A stretch of DNA of 64,000 nt, taken from Prosopocoilus inquinatus (taxonomy: Eukaryota > Arthropoda > Insecta > Coleoptera > Lucanidae). Positions 1-12,060 of the stretch are shown here, one piece after another. The notes under the pieces are model-generated. The model made no database searches. It saw nothing but the letters and a program-made list of their open reading frames with translations, and was not told where the DNA came from. Made by a program: the position numbers and the translations under genes. The stretch spans positions 19,685,806 to 19,749,805 of the forward strand of contig CM069875.1 in assembly GCA_036172665.1 (NCBI GenBank). Direction: 5' to 3'. Each line of letters opens with the position of its first letter. The stretch's first letter is position 1.

Positions 1-127
1 CTTGTATTTAACTGTTTCACGAATTTATTTCAGTAACTCTGACATATGTTTCGGTAATACACTTTTACCATTCTCAAAGAGTATAAGATTAATACTGAAA
101 TAAATTCGTGAAACAGTTAAATACAAG
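1..127. repeat. Hairpin with perfect 35-bp arms
   Basis: Bases 1-35 and 93-127 are exact reverse complements (CTTGTATTTAACTGTTTCAC.. outward), with a 57-bp spacer. It lies directly against the reverse transcriptase remnant, so it may be a small foldback insertion. The window edge hides its outer flank. Confidence 0.8.
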
Positions 128-129
128 TG

Positions 130-707
130 TTTCCTTTTACTACAATTTATTCATAATGTTTCACCAAGAGCCCACTGCACAAACAATTAAAGATTTACAG
201 TCTCTAATAAATATTTCACGTGAGCATTCGTTGATTATAAACCCCCTTAAGTCTTCTTGCATGTTGTTTAGTAAAAAGGTACTTCAGATGATCTCACTGT
301 AAAAATTAATAATTCTTCTCTTTCTTGTGAATGTAGTTAAAAATTTAGGGCTCATGATTGATACTAATCTACGATTCAAGGACATACGATAAGGAAATCG
401 TATGCGGCACTTAAATTAATATATGCAATTAGAAATCTAGTATCCAGAAAAGTTAAATTGCTGCTTTGCGACTCTTTAGTTCTTTCAAATTTTAATTATG
501 CTGATGCCATATACTGTCCCTACATCGATAGCGATACAAGCAGAAGAATACAGGTAATACAAAATTCATGCTTAAGTCTAATTTTTGGGGTGCGTAGAAG
601 ACAAAGAATCACACATAAATTACTAGATGCGAACTGGTTAAATATGAAGGATAGGAGAACCCTGCATTCTGCATGTCTGTTCCACAAAATTATACAAAAT
701 TTTGTTA
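130..707 (+). pseudogene. Non-LTR retrotransposon reverse transcriptase, C-terminal remnant (CR1/Jockey-like)
   Basis: Pieces in shifting frames read in the usual order of LINE RTs: LFIMFHQEPTAQTIKDLQSL (region after the catalytic ADD), INISREHSLIINPLKSS, then KNLGLMIDTNLRFKD, then SYAALKLIYAIRNLVSRKVK and LLCDSLVLSNFNYADAIYCP up to LHSACLFHKIIQ. At least two frame changes (about 300 and 390) make it dead. The catalytic core upstream is missing. M1 repeat units replace its 3' end. Confidence 0.8.
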
Positions 708-712
708 TTAGG

Positions 713-1015
713 AGCAAATCTGCTTCAGTTTGTCTATCCTACTGCAATGTCAGGTCAAAAAGCGATCGTAGGATGTCGCTGTTTTATCTGTTCATCACTC
801 TTACATCGCAATTGGGAATAAATTGGACAAGTCGTTTTTGTTTGCAGTGGGAATGTCGAGCTACGTCTCTGCTGAGGAAGCCCCAAGCAGGGCTGAAACA
901 GCTATACAGAGGCTGCTCAATGTTTTCACTGCAATCAAAAACGATTTGCACAATTTTTTTTTCAAAACTTTCATTATGCTTTGACAGCAAGCATGGCCGC
1001 CTTGCATGGTGGACT
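713..1015 (+). repeat. M1 repeat unit 1
   Basis: About 300-bp unit from AGGAGCAAATCTGCTTCAG to CGCCTTGCATGG..GGACTTATT, followed head-to-tail by a second unit. Internal landmarks used for all M1 units: GGTCAAAAAGCGAT, TTACATCGCAATTGCGAATA, a block reading MSSYVSAEEAPSRAETAVQR then LLxVFTAIKNDLHK, and CATTATGCTTTGACAGCAAG. Confidence 0.85.
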
Positions 1016-1275
1016 TATTAGGAGCAAATCTGCTTCAGTTTGTCTATCCTACTGCAATGTCAGGTCAAAAAGCGATCGTAGGATGTCGCTGTTTTATCTG
1101 TTCATCACTCTTACATCGCAATTGCGAATAAATTGGACAAGTCGTTTTTGTTTGCAGTGGGAATGTCGAGCTACGTCTCTGCTGACGACGCCCCAACGAG
1201 GGCTGAAACAGCTGTACAGAAGCTGCTCGAGGCTTTCACCGCAATCAAAAACGATTTGCACAAATTTTGTTATAA
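1016..1275 (+). repeat. M1 repeat unit 2
   Basis: Direct tandem copy of the previous unit, cut off after GATTTGCACAAATTTTG. The conserved block stays open with changes (SADDAPTRAETAVQKLLEAF). Confidence 0.85.
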
Positions 1276-1301
1276 AAGTAAATACAAAATACAACGTTTC
1301 T

Positions 1302-1973
1302 TTACAAACGCTTTTTCTCAACACAAACTTCGCATATTTTTCTTGCACATTGAAGATATATAGGTCGTTGACATATTCTACACGTATATTGGGTCTTTCT
1401 TTTCAGTTTTGGAATACATCTGTAGCATGTGTTTTTCAAGACGCTCCTCTTGGGCTTCCGCTGTGCATTCTGAAGTAGTCGTAATATTCTACTCAATGTG
1501 ACTCTAAGATCTCTTGGGATTGTTTACTCTTAATTTCATAAGAGGTGTAACAAGGCTTTTTGCATTTCATTTCATTTTCGTCATGTTCAGAATCATCAGA
1601 ATCTTCAATCTCAAAATCTTCATCGAACATTTGTAACGCCCACTTTTCAAATCTCGGATCCTCTACGTGCATCGAAGAAGGCCCTGGATGGTCAATCATT
1701 TTCACTGTTAATATTTTTTCGGTAAAAAATAGATTCCTTTAATCGAAATAGTTATCTAACTACTATAATGCGGTCTCATGGACCGCGATGACACTTTTAC
1801 AGCAAATAACAACACAGTACTAATGCGTATATGATTGAAACTTCACTGAGACCCTCTATAGGTTTTATTTGAAAAGTACTTAGAGCTGTGGCGTGTGATT
1901 TAAAAATTTCCGGAAATTACAAAGTGTAACAAAACACAAGCGGTTTGTGGGACCGCAGGGTAGCGGTTAAGGG
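1302..1973 (-). pseudogene. piggyBac-like transposon remnant (internally deleted transposase plus one terminus)
   Basis: On the minus strand, an acidic N-terminal piece (HPGPSSMHVEDPRFEKWALQ.. EDSDDSEHDENE, from 1705) is followed almost directly by a Cys-rich C-terminal piece (NTCYRC, TQYTCRICQ, KICEVC, to 1302). These are the two ends of piggyBac transposases; the DDD catalytic core between them is missing. At 1947-1973 the DNA reads, from outside, TTAA then CCCTTAACCGCTACCCTGCG, the form of a piggyBac terminus next to its TTAA target. The opposite terminus was not found; M1 units lie on that side. A deletion derivative with no active enzyme. Confidence 0.7.
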
Positions 1974-1977
1974 TTAA

Positions 1978-4216
1978 TAGAACAGCCTGTGTATTTTTAC
2001 AAATTTACATGTTCCGTGAAGATTTGATTACAACGATACAAACACACATTGATTTTACTCAATTATTTTCATAAAAGAAATTTTTCTTGGAAAATTCTTT
2101 AACAATTTACTAACTTTGAACGTATGTTTCTGATTACGGAGATAACAAAGACGTACGAAAATATGAGACAGTATTCTTAGAACTTTCAATTTTGCGGAAA
2201 TAAGAAATACCTTTTAGAGTTACACAAAACGAACAGTAGTTGCGCATCGGTATCCAACATTATAAACCTTATAGCGTTAGGTATTTAAACCCTAGCTTCA
2301 AAAATAATTAAGTCAAAGTCAAAGTTTCAAATTGTCAAAAATTACGAAGCTTCCTACTTTGTAATAATGACGCGTTAATGATTTGGAAAAACACTTATCA
2401 TGGTTGGCAATGGTAAGGTTAAAGAAAATTAAATAATTCATTACATTTACTAGTAAGAGTTACGAACTTCAGAAACAATAACCATGAAATTCTAACCCAA
2501 TATCTAATATTCAAAATTTTTTAGTGATACCAACAAAAATGTCACCAAACACGGCCGACTCTTAATGCTAAAAGATTGTTAACGGATATTATGTAAAGCT
2601 ATTTTGATGCAAACTTAAGCCCAGTCTTTTAACTTTTAAATAATTTAAAATTTATCTGTCTTATAAGAGACTCATTTAACTACCTAAGTGCAATGCAATG
2701 CACATTCAGATTAAATAAACGATCTCAATCACGTGAAAATAAGTTGTCATGATATAATCTACCTTTCATGCCCGATTTCTTCACCTCCTGATAAATTTAT
2801 CTGCCAGGTATTATCCTTGGAAACCATTGTATCGATAATAGTTTCCGAGGATACAACCTGGCAGATAAATTTATCTGTAAGTGAATAAATCGGGCCTCAG
2901 TTTGATATAAAAAATATTTTTAATCTTTTGACGAAACTATCAATCGTTAATGAAACGTTGAACGTTCGTACAATTTTTATAGTATCCGGGAAAATTAAAA
3001 AGAGTTTTTAGACAATACAATTTTCATCGGACAAAACTCGACTTTAATTTTAGTTTTATTTTAAATTTCTTAAACGTGGTTTAATCCTATGTACTTTGCT
3101 TATTAATCAATCAAAACCCTAGATTTAGTGACTGCTGACTTTTTAATGTTGAGATGATTTCAGATTCTATTTTTCAAGATATTCAATCAATTATTAAAAG
3201 TATTCAATTGAAAAGTTCATGAAGCTGATTGATTTTTTGATAGAAGTAGATGAAGAGAAAAAAGCGTTATTTCTTAAACATCAAAATTGAAGCTTGATGG
3301 ATGATAGTTGCCATAAAATTGTAATCTTTTGCATGACATAACCGAAAGTCACATTTCGCAAAAATCTAGTTCAAGACTTGCTAAACCACAATGTTATGAA
3401 AGGTTCAAAGGATACGTGCTTTTCAACTGAACACTTGATACAATATCCTAATGTGTTCTAGTTCTTATAAATTGGACAAAATATTTTATTATTTTCTAAA
3501 GAGTATTTTTCACTTATCTCCTTGCGGTCAGATATTTCCTGTGCGCTTAATGAACTTAATTACATCCTTATTATTCGAATTACATGTGCGCACAAAATTA
3601 ATAGAGTAAGTACCGCTTTTTAAATTTTTAATTAATGACAACCATTCGAAAAACTGTTCTTTCTGTCATGCCTTGCGATCGAGAGAAATCAAATCGAGAA
3701 TCTATACGGGTACACTTTCCAAAAACATCTGCTTTGTTTTACGTACAACTTTCGCTTTTATTAAGAGAATCGCCAATTAAACTAATTAATACTGATCAGG
3801 TGTTTTGAATTTTTTAAGTGGAACAATGCATTTACTTTTCGGTTTTTGTTACGGAGAAAATGAGTTTTAGGTATTTTAATTTTCATGTTTTTATTGTTAC
3901 TTATTCACTTGTCTCTCCGGTCTATGGTAGCATTTGATTTTTTTTATTTTTTGATATGTTGAATACAGTTTCTTTTGAAGAATTTATTAACTAAAATAGT
4001 AATAGTATCCGTAGATACGTATTTCGGCAACTAAGCTCCCATCTTCGGTACGCTACCAACTTAAGAGCACCAAAAAAAGATCTAAAAACTACCTAATCAC
4101 ACTGATAAAATCATAAAAATGTTAAACCTAACAACAACTAATCATCCTGAGAGATATATATGTGTAAATATATGTAAATATAAATTAATATGTAAGAATC
4201 TAAAATAAACTATATA
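1978..4216. other. AT-rich DNA without recognised gene
   Basis: Apart from the 126-bp foldback at 2770-2895, no ORF, RNA gene or repeat is supported. Confidence 0.5.
2770..2895. repeat. Small foldback MITE
   Basis: Near-perfect inverted repeat of about 126 bp: outer GCCCGATTTCTTCAC / GTGAATAAATCGGGC, inner GATAAATTTATCTGCCAGGT / ACCTGGCAGATAAATTTATC. No coding capacity. Confidence 0.75.
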
Positions 4217-4890
4217 CAGGGTGTAATCAAATTAGTTTCACATATTAATACCGTAAGTTCCTCATCATGTAAGAGAATTAATGCTGCAACTACCAAAAGT
4301 CTAGCTCAAAAATAAAAAAATGACCTAGTGGAGGAGTATTGACGCTTTTGTTTGAGAACTTTTGGTCGGCCGTACACAAAAACAACGTTATAAAACAAAA
4401 TTCCAGCAAAATTCAAGGTCAATTCCTTGATCGCATTTTAAAAGCTTTATGGGAACACAATAAAATAGAATCACCGACCCATTAAAGACGACAGTTCAAA
4501 TCGACAACCTCTGGGTCGTAGCCCGTGTGTGCAATATTATTAAAGAAGAACAATTTAAATCTGCTTGCATTGATCAGAATTAAATATGTTTCATTAGATA
4601 ATCGACAATAATTAGATCTTGATATCCTGGTCTTTGTAAACCAATAGTACACATGATTTACAGTGCTAATTTCGCTTATTAAAATGATTTCAAAAAAATA
4701 TTAGTCGCTTTGATTGATTGTCGCTTTGTTAATTATTTCCACCAACGAATACGTTTCTTCGTAGTTCGAGTTCGATGACGCTTTATTGTTTTGGTTCCAC
4801 AAAATAATAAAAGCGATAACTGCGTTCAATAATGATTTTCCGAAATGCAGAAAGAAGACATTCTTAAACGTTTTGCGCAATAAAGAAATA
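4217..4890. mobile_element. Foldback element E2, half copy
   Basis: Begins TATA|CAGGGTGTAATCAAATTAG. For about 660 bp it is a close inverted copy of 17572-18145. It carries, on the minus strand, the same open reading end (4701 to about 4870). The other half is missing or replaced. Confidence 0.75.
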
Positions 4891-4928
4891 ACAATGAAGT
4901 TTATTGACGACCAGCAAATAAAGTACAC
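4701..4928 (-). CDS. Unrecognised ORF in E2 (copy 1)
   Basis: 75 codons; the last 54 (from KNVFFLHFGKSLL through FIILWNQNNKASS to the end INKATINQSD) are shared with the inverted copy at 17577-17738. Hydrophobic stretches at residues 1-17 and 35-43 are followed by a polar tail. No family recognised; it could be the last exon of a membrane protein caught in the element or simply an open stretch. The 5' 20 codons are unique to this copy. Confidence 0.25.
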   Translation of the reverse strand: MYFICWSSINFIVISLLRKTFKNVFFLHFGKSLLNAVIAFIILWNQNNKASSNSNYEETYSLVEIINKATINQSD

Positions 4929-6351
4929 TTTGAATACGTATGAATTAGTAAAATAATTTTAGAAAATGGAATTTCTAATTTTACATTTTTGAGCAGAAAA
5001 CTATTAACAATTACATGAAAATTGATTAATATAATAAGCAACGCGATTATTTTAGATTTTTACATATTAATTTATATTTTTCGTTTCTCTTCTTAATACA
5101 TTGAGGTTGTCTGTCCCTTTTAGTTTGTCAAACAGAAGCTTGATTACATTTATACTTTTCCTTGTCTGAAACTTTATTTGCAATTGTTTTATTTTCTGTA
5201 TTGATTTCTTTATGCCACATTAGCACCTGACAGGAAACTCAGTACCAAAACTTGTTTAGATCACGTTTTGTTTAAAATTCTACTTACGGAGTTGAAAGGT
5301 CTTTCGTATGTATCTCATAATTAGAAGTAGTACGCAATAATATTTTTAATCGCTATCGAAACCTAACCAGTGTTGATTTTATGTTTTTATTTTGTGTTTG
5401 TTTGTTTGCTTGCTCGCTTGCTTGCCTGTTTTCCTATTATAGTGTTCACAAGGCATTAGACCGCAATTTAGTATTTTTAATGAAGACGTTACCGAAAAGC
5501 ACGATACAGGATTATAAACCCGGCTTTTTATAGAGATATCTGGTAAAAAACAGTATAAAGATAAACAAAAAAAAAGCAGCGGCGCAGATTTCAACGCTCC
5601 GCTTATGCGCGAGGTATTCGTACTCATCGAATCAAAAGCAAATGTCTGATGTAAAGTACGTATATAACAGAATTGCCTTTATAGTTTCTTTCAAATTAAT
5701 AATTATAATTCAGTGTAACTCACCAAATGTAAGGTTGCCTTATTAGTAATCGAGTTTTTGCCAAGAAGTAACGTGTACTTTAGGGGTTGTCGGACGTAGT
5801 TAGATTTAAAATAGCTCAAAATACATCAGGTATATTTATTGGAAATATAAAACGCACTGACATGAACTCGTGTGTATTCGTTTACATAAGCAACTTTTAT
5901 ATCCAGTCGACCAGAACTGTAGTGGTTACTACGTGCCGCAGACTTCTCGGTCTTCGACTGGTTTATTGTTTTGGTTTCACGGCGGAGATGCGTTAAAGAT
6001 TCGCTCTTTTTACAACTATGACCACTTCATCAAATTAGTAGTTCCTCGTATATTTAACGAGACCTTCTGCCTAAACTTGGACTGGGTTTGATTATAAGGT
6101 AATAAAAACCGTATCCGGTAAGGACACACAAATGTAAGAAATCCATGCGATCAACGTAATTTATAATTAGAGCAGTTAAGTGTCAAAATTGTGATACTTA
6201 TTTTTAAAAATGTTTGATATTCCACTTAAATTTATCTCAATGCATCCGTGTATTGAAAAATTTCATGAAACGGGCGGTATTATTCGAAAACTAGGTGGTG
6301 GTGGTTAAATAAAATAACAGAATAATGATAATACAAAGTTTTGAAAAAAAA
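4929..6351. other. Unassigned AT-rich stretch
   Basis: Short chance ORFs only; a GTTTGCTTGCTCGCTTGCTTG low-complexity run at about 5398-5428. Confidence 0.45.
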
Positions 6352-6850
6352 TTTGTGCAAATCGTTCTTGATTGCAGTGAAAACATCGAGCAGCCTCTGT
6401 ACAGCTGTTTCAGCCCTGCTTGGGGTTTCTTCAGCAGAGACATAGCTCGACATTCCCACAGCAAACAAAAACGACTTGTCTAATTTATTCGCAATTGCGA
6501 TGTAAGAGTGATGAACAGATAAAACAGCGATATCCTACGATCGCTTTTTGACCTGACATTGCAGTAGGATAGACAAACTGAAGCAGATTTGCTCCTAATA
6601 AATCCCCCATGCAAGGCGGCCATGCTTGCTGTCAAAGCATAATGAAAGTTTTGAAAAAAAAATTGTGCAAATCGTTTTTGATTGCAGTGAAAACATCGAG
6701 CAGCCTCTGTACAGCTGTTTCAGCCCTGCTTGGGGCTTCCTCAGCAGACACATAGCTCGACATTCCCACTGCAAACAAAAACGACTTGTCCAATTTATTC
6801 GCAATTGCGATGTAAGGTCAAAAAGCGATCGTAAGTTGTCGCTATTTTAT
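6352..6850 (-). repeat. Two M1 repeat units (minus strand) with an inverted end
   Basis: Units at about 6352-6607 and 6608-6818, both minus strand, followed at 6815-6850 by a short plus-oriented piece (GGTCAAAAAGCGATCG), i.e. an inverted junction. Both keep the MSSYVSAEE block open (SAEETPSRAETAVQRLLDVF in the first). Confidence 0.85.
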
Positions 6851-8459
6851 CTGATAATACAAAGCACGAACATAACCTCAAATTTAATAATTGTCAATTT
6901 AATAGTGCTTTCTAGGCGTGTCCAGCCATACAGCATAAAATAGCATCAATCACAGCCTCCTCTAATTATGAATTCCGTTGATCACCCGGTACTTTAATAT
7001 GCGGTAGGATATGATCTCGTGTTGAAGGCGGAAACCAGGATTGGAAAGTTTAAAACACTGAATTAAAAACATGCCGTCTGTTTTAAACAGACTGTTTTAA
7101 ACATGTTTTTTTTTATGCTTTGAAGTATTGAATCAAGTATTTGATGGCAGTACGCCGAATACTTCATACTTTCTTTGAAACTCATTTAAAACACAGCAGT
7201 CGTAGATACCAAATAAATCATGGTGCATTAAATTTTGGTTTAAGGCTGTTTGCTCAGCCCCAAAATCGTTTTTCCCATTTCCTGGGCTTATTTCTCATTA
7301 AAATCGTACCAATTTTTCGCGAAAAATTTTTAAATAGATTCTGTTAGGCGGCTAAAGGCTCGTTTTTCGAGAATTGCCAAAAAGGCCTTAAAAATAATTA
7401 AAAAAATTCGAAAATGTAAGCCTTTAGCCGAAATTTCGCAGTGTTCAATAATAATAAACCGTTTAGTTTTTTTTTTTTGTTTTTAAAAATAAGGTCAGGA
7501 AATGGGAAACAAATTTGAAATTTTCGGAATGAAATCGCTGAAATCAAATGTGGTATGTGATACACGCTAGCTCCGCCTTCGGGCGTAGTGCAAGAGGGGC
7601 GAATTCGCACATTCATTCTCCCGATTTAGTGACAGATGAAGAGTATGAGTGAGAGCGAATGCGTTTCAGTGCGTGTATGAGTGAAACACAGAATACACGC
7701 ACCGTAAACACACGAACGCTACCGAGCGCTGCCAGAAAATAATTCTACAAAGATTTCTCTTTTCAGAGTCGTGCTTTTTGGTAAATTTTTTTACGGTACA
7801 TTGAAAGAAACATTTTTGTCATAATAAACTTCTGCAAATCTGGTAGTCATGCACTTAATTAGTTTTAAAAAGGGGATATTCAACATTTTGCTCAATATTT
7901 TGTTATTTATTTGTGTACACATTTACCTTGACATCATTAAAAATGCCTGTTAATGCATGTAATTAATATTATGTGATAACACAGGAATAAACAATAAGTA
8001 AAATGGGTCGGTGATGTAACATTTTGAATATCAAGTTCACCCAAATAGTGAAACGGAACTGCGTCAAATAATTTTTGTTTCTACACAACTAATTGAATAA
8101 AATATAAATACTTGATGAATACGAGGATTCAGATCTCATCAACTGTAACCTAATCTACAACCACGGTTTCAAATTTGTAAGTGCATCTGCATTATACGAT
8201 ATTTTTAAACATTCGTCAAGCATCTCAAAAAAAAAAAAAAAAGCTTGTTTTTGATCCTGTTAATATTAACATTCTGGTGATAATAGTGCGGCCATTTTGA
8301 ATCATATTGTACTACACCCCAAAAGAATCTGGAACACGAAATACGTTCTGTTGTAAATACGAGGAGTTAATTATTGTTGCTATCATGTATTCGTCCGTTT
8401 GTTTATTTCCGTGTTTTTTAAGTTTCTCTAGAAACAAGTTTAAAATTGCATTCAAACTA
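6851..8459. other. Unassigned stretch
   Basis: Holds short inverted repeats (AACAGACTGTTTTAAACATG near 7085; GGCTAAAGGCT / AGCCTTTAGCC near 7351-7431) and a CpG-richer patch at 7560-7740. No gene supported. Confidence 0.4.
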
Positions 8460-8584
8460 ATAGCGTTTTCCACTGGCTGCACTAGTGCGCACTGAGTGTA
8501 TTTCCAACTCGTTTCAGCTTTATGTAATAAAACGAGATGGAGATACACTCAGCGCATACCGGTGCAGCCAGCAGAAAACGCTAT
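8460..8584. repeat. Small foldback MITE
   Basis: Inverted repeat: ATAGCGTTTTCCACTGGCTG / CAGCCAGCAGAAAACGCTAT, with GCACTGAGTGTAT / ATACACTCAGCGC inside. A related half element lies near 54850-54895 (CTGAGTGTGCGCTCAGTGCA..GAAAACG). Confidence 0.75.
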
Positions 8585-8601
8585 AATAAAATAACTCAAA
8601 T

Positions 8602-8805
8602 ATGTATGCACAACAATTGTCTCAATTTTTGTTTAGTGGACATAGTACAGTTAGATATTATATGGCATTATATAATATGGAATCTTGCAGAGCAGATTTC
8701 AAATACAGATCTATTTCAGAATTGTCACCAGATTATCAGAAAGAGGTTTCAACTGTCCAGATCGATCAGGATCGTTATTTTAATTTTCTTTTAAAGCCAG
8801 TATAG
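8602..8805 (+). CDS. Small unrecognised ORF with downstream AATAAA
   Basis: 67 codons beginning MYAQQLSQFLFSGHSTVRYY and ending DQDRYFNFLLKPV, mixed composition unlike the surrounding AT-rich DNA, with AATAAA about 20 bp after the stop. No domain or membrane segment seen and no family recognised. Length alone does not rule out a chance ORF. Confidence 0.2.
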   Translation: MYAQQLSQFLFSGHSTVRYYMALYNMESCRADFKYRSISELSPDYQKEVSTVQIDQDRYFNFLLKPV

Positions 8806-9138
8806 GCAGCATATGTTCTAAATAAAAATATTTTAACTTCGGCTTCATGTTATGCCAAAAATTGTCATCTTTTTTAATCTGAAAAAGAAAACGTATTACA
8901 GGTGGGTTGTAAATGTAAATTGCTTGTTATTTTTTCTAAAATCGTCTATAATTTCTATTTTATACACTAGTCTTCAAAACCAAATCGGTTTTACTTATTT
9001 TTATTGTCAAAATTATAGCTTTCGTGTGCTTAAAAGTTGAAACTATTACAAAAATAATCTTATAAGATTTCAGAAAAAAATAATGTATTATGATGAATTC
9101 AGAACTTTCTTGACGTTTATGTAAATAACATTACTTGT

Positions 9139-12060
9139 TCACATATCATTCCCAAAGGTGTCCATACAACGAATAGAACTATTCGTTAAAGCCAACTGCC
9201 CTTGAATCTGATAATAGTAGATATGTGTTTTCTTCAGTTTCACAGTATTGCCATCCAAAAAGAAATAGGGCATAACTTTCATCTTTGCTGCTTCCTGAGG
9301 AGTTATTTTGAACTTCGCTAACTTATAGGGACACTTGATCTCAATTATAGCATCCTCACCAACTAGTCCATCAGGACTAGCTCCAAGGTACGGCATTTCT
9401 TTAGATATAAATAATCCGCCGTTCAACTTTATGTCCAAATTCCTGTGAAAATTGTTTTCTCGCAATTTCTTCATGGTTACGGCACCAATTTGTAACTATA
9501 CTTTCGAAAAATTAGAGGAAATTAATTTTTACGCCAATTTTTTGGCATCAGTTGTTTGACGTCTTTTACAGACAATACCAAATTTCGTTGCTGTTAGTCT
9601 TCGCTCTTTATGCCATTTCACTTTGGTGTTTTGGCCAACAGTGTTTCTCTCTAACGATTCTAACTCTACCTGGGTCCTGCTCAAGTAGTCCATTAAAGAT
9701 GATTTCTTTTCTTCTATGTTTTTAAGAGGGATCACCTCTTCTATTAGTCCGTAGTCACCCTCAGCTTCGGCTGCCTGTTTTCTTTTCTACCTTGCCCAAG
9801 AAATAGTCGTGCTCTGCATTTTCGGTAAAAACGTCTCCTACGCAACTTTAACGTATACAGTGTGCCCGGATAGAAAGATGATTAAATTAGCAAAAAGGTG
9901 CAGGTTCGAGAGCTTATTAAGAATCCATTTTCAAATATTACTTGTCATGGCCAACTTGATTATATTGAGATGCGGTTTGAACTAGTTTGCACGATAATTT
10001 AAGTACTTTTATGGGCACTTAATAAAACTAATCCCATTTTTACAAATTTTCAATAATCTAACCTAACCTTAAAATTTTAAATTGGTGATTTTGTTGGCCC
10101 TTTTAAGAGAGACTTTTTTTCTAAATGCAATGATGTATCACATGATATGGAAACTTCTTCAAAATTTTGGGAAACAGAACTTATTCTTTTTATGAATAGA
10201 AATCGCTAGTGCCATGATCACAAAACTTTGTTATCGAGACTGTTGCAAGCTAACCGCGCCCTTGTTAACGTTGGTAATAAACGGGCGTTTACATTACATA
10301 CATATTTGTATTATACATGTGTCTTACATATTGTTTGACAAGTCTGGAATGAATCTGAAATTTGTCTCATACTACTATTACATTTTTCATGTATTTGACA
10401 TGTATCCGACATTTTTTACCAGACAGATTTGTATTCCAAATTAATGGAAAACACAGCGATCGCAGACCATACAAAGGTACTTTACGCACGTGCAGAATAG
10501 TTAGCTGTTTTAAACTATTAAGCGATCTGATGGTTTGTGACGATGGAGTGATCCAAAAAGAGCGTAGTAATATTATGCTGCCGCGGCCAAAAACAAAAAT
10601 TGATTGTCATTTTTCACGAGCGATCCTTTTTTTTATTATTAAATACTAGATATGTAGCGAACAGGTCAAATAGTGTAAACGATGTCCTGTGCTAGTATTT
10701 GTCGAAGACTTGTGCTAAAGATTCATCAGGATTTATATGCGACAAGTCGACAGTTTTGTAAAGATTTGTTTTTGAATTTATTGAAGACATGTATGTAATG
10801 TAAGCACTCCTTAAGGATTGCAGAACTTTAAATAGGTCTCGATTCACTTGATCGCGACTATACGTATACCAAGTGCTACAAGAACGTAGAACTTACTCGT
10901 GAAATATACGAAGCTCAGTATCCAGAAAAGGCTACACAGATGAAGCTGCAGTGCCACTGATCGTTCGTGGACAATCGTGTACAAGCGATTAAAATTTTAG
11001 ACCAATGAAATTCTTATCTTTTTGGCACATCATACCCCTAGCTGATGTGATATTGGTTTAAAATTTTAATGGCTCGCTCACCATTGGCTGCAATCGATCA
11101 GTGCCACTGCAGAATAACTTGATAAACAAAAACCAAAATTTCTGTGATCATGGCACTAGCGATTTCTGTTCGTAAAAAGAATAAGTTCGGTTTTTCAAAA
11201 TTTTGAAGAAGCCTCCATATCGTCTGCTACATCATTGCATTCAGAAATAAATTTTCTCTTAAAAAGGCCAAGAAAATTAGGGAGTACCAATTTAAAATTT
11301 TAAGGTTAGGTTAGATTATTGAAATTTTGTAAAAATGAGATTAGTTTTATTAAGTGCTCATAAAAGTACTTAAATTATCATGCAAACTAGTTCAAACCGC
11401 ATCTCAATATCTTAAATAACAAGAAAGTTACGGCAAATAAAAGAAATGAGGAGATATTGGTTTTAGTAAAATTTTAACCAAGTTGGCCATGACAAGTAAG
11501 TTTGAAAATAGATTCTTAATGAGCTCTCGAACCTGCATCTTTTTGCTAATTTAATCATCTCTCTATCTCTTCAAAGACAGAAGTTACCCATGCTGTCCCT
11601 ACGTATCCGGGCACACTGTATACTTTGGTATATTTGCCTGGACTGTTCCCGATCATTCTCTTATAAATGCGGTGGTGATATTGCTCACTGAAATTTTAAG
11701 AAAGGCTCGCAGCGTGGCATTTCACTTCGTAGCTATTCTTCAAAGAGAAGTTAACTCTTTTTCCACCAACAAATTTTGAAACAATTGAAATGTACGTCTC
11801 CGCTGCATTAATGTTCATATTTAAAAGTAAACTGTGCATTATGCGTCAAATGATTGCAGCAAGCAATAATATCATGAAGTCATCCACATTCTACTAAGTC
11901 TGGAACTGAATTAATTTCATTATCTTTGAACCCGGTGCAAAAATAAACGTCACAATCAGAATGATCGCCGATTACGTGCTTAGGGCAATGAATAATGTTC
12001 TTTTTTAACGCATTAACTTGCTCTATAAGCGTCGGTACATTAGAGCAGTATTAATTCCTA
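9139..12060 (-). pseudogene. YqaJ-type nuclease gene of mobile-element origin, interrupted
   Basis: Reading from about 12060 down: INALKKN-like HCPKHVIGDHSDCDVYFCTG, then FVGGKRVNFSLKNSYEVKCH, then RMIGNSPGKYTKVY; after a 1.77-kb insert the frame goes on with TTISWAR, EGDYGLIEEV, WHKERRLTATKFGIVCKRR and the nuclease core YLGASPDGLVGEDAIIEIKC (a D..ExK active site) to the end CMDTFGNDM. YqaJ enzymes are lambda-exonuclease-like recombination nucleases; this layout is common in repeated, transposon-linked genes of insects. In-frame stops include TAG 9787-9789, TAA 9529-9531 and TAG 9496-9498, with further stops and a frame change upstream of 11700. Dead copy. Confidence 0.75.
9858..11628. mobile_element. 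1.77-kb foldback element inserted in the YqaJ gene
   Basis: Terminal inverted repeats of about 400 bp or more starting CAGTGTGCCCGGATA, flanked exactly by TATA on both sides (9854-9857, 11629-11632). Taking it out with one TATA leaves the nuclease frame in register. The interior has no recognisable transposase, so it is non-autonomous. Confidence 0.85.

Noticed and set aside
4140..4210. TATATATGTGTAAATATATGTAAATATAA run as a possible promoter or matrix region
   Set aside because: AT-rich low complexity common throughout; no gene start nearby.
11315..11330. GGTTAGGTTAG as insect telomere (TTAGG)n
   Set aside because: Only two units, mirrored in both arms of a foldback element; not an array.
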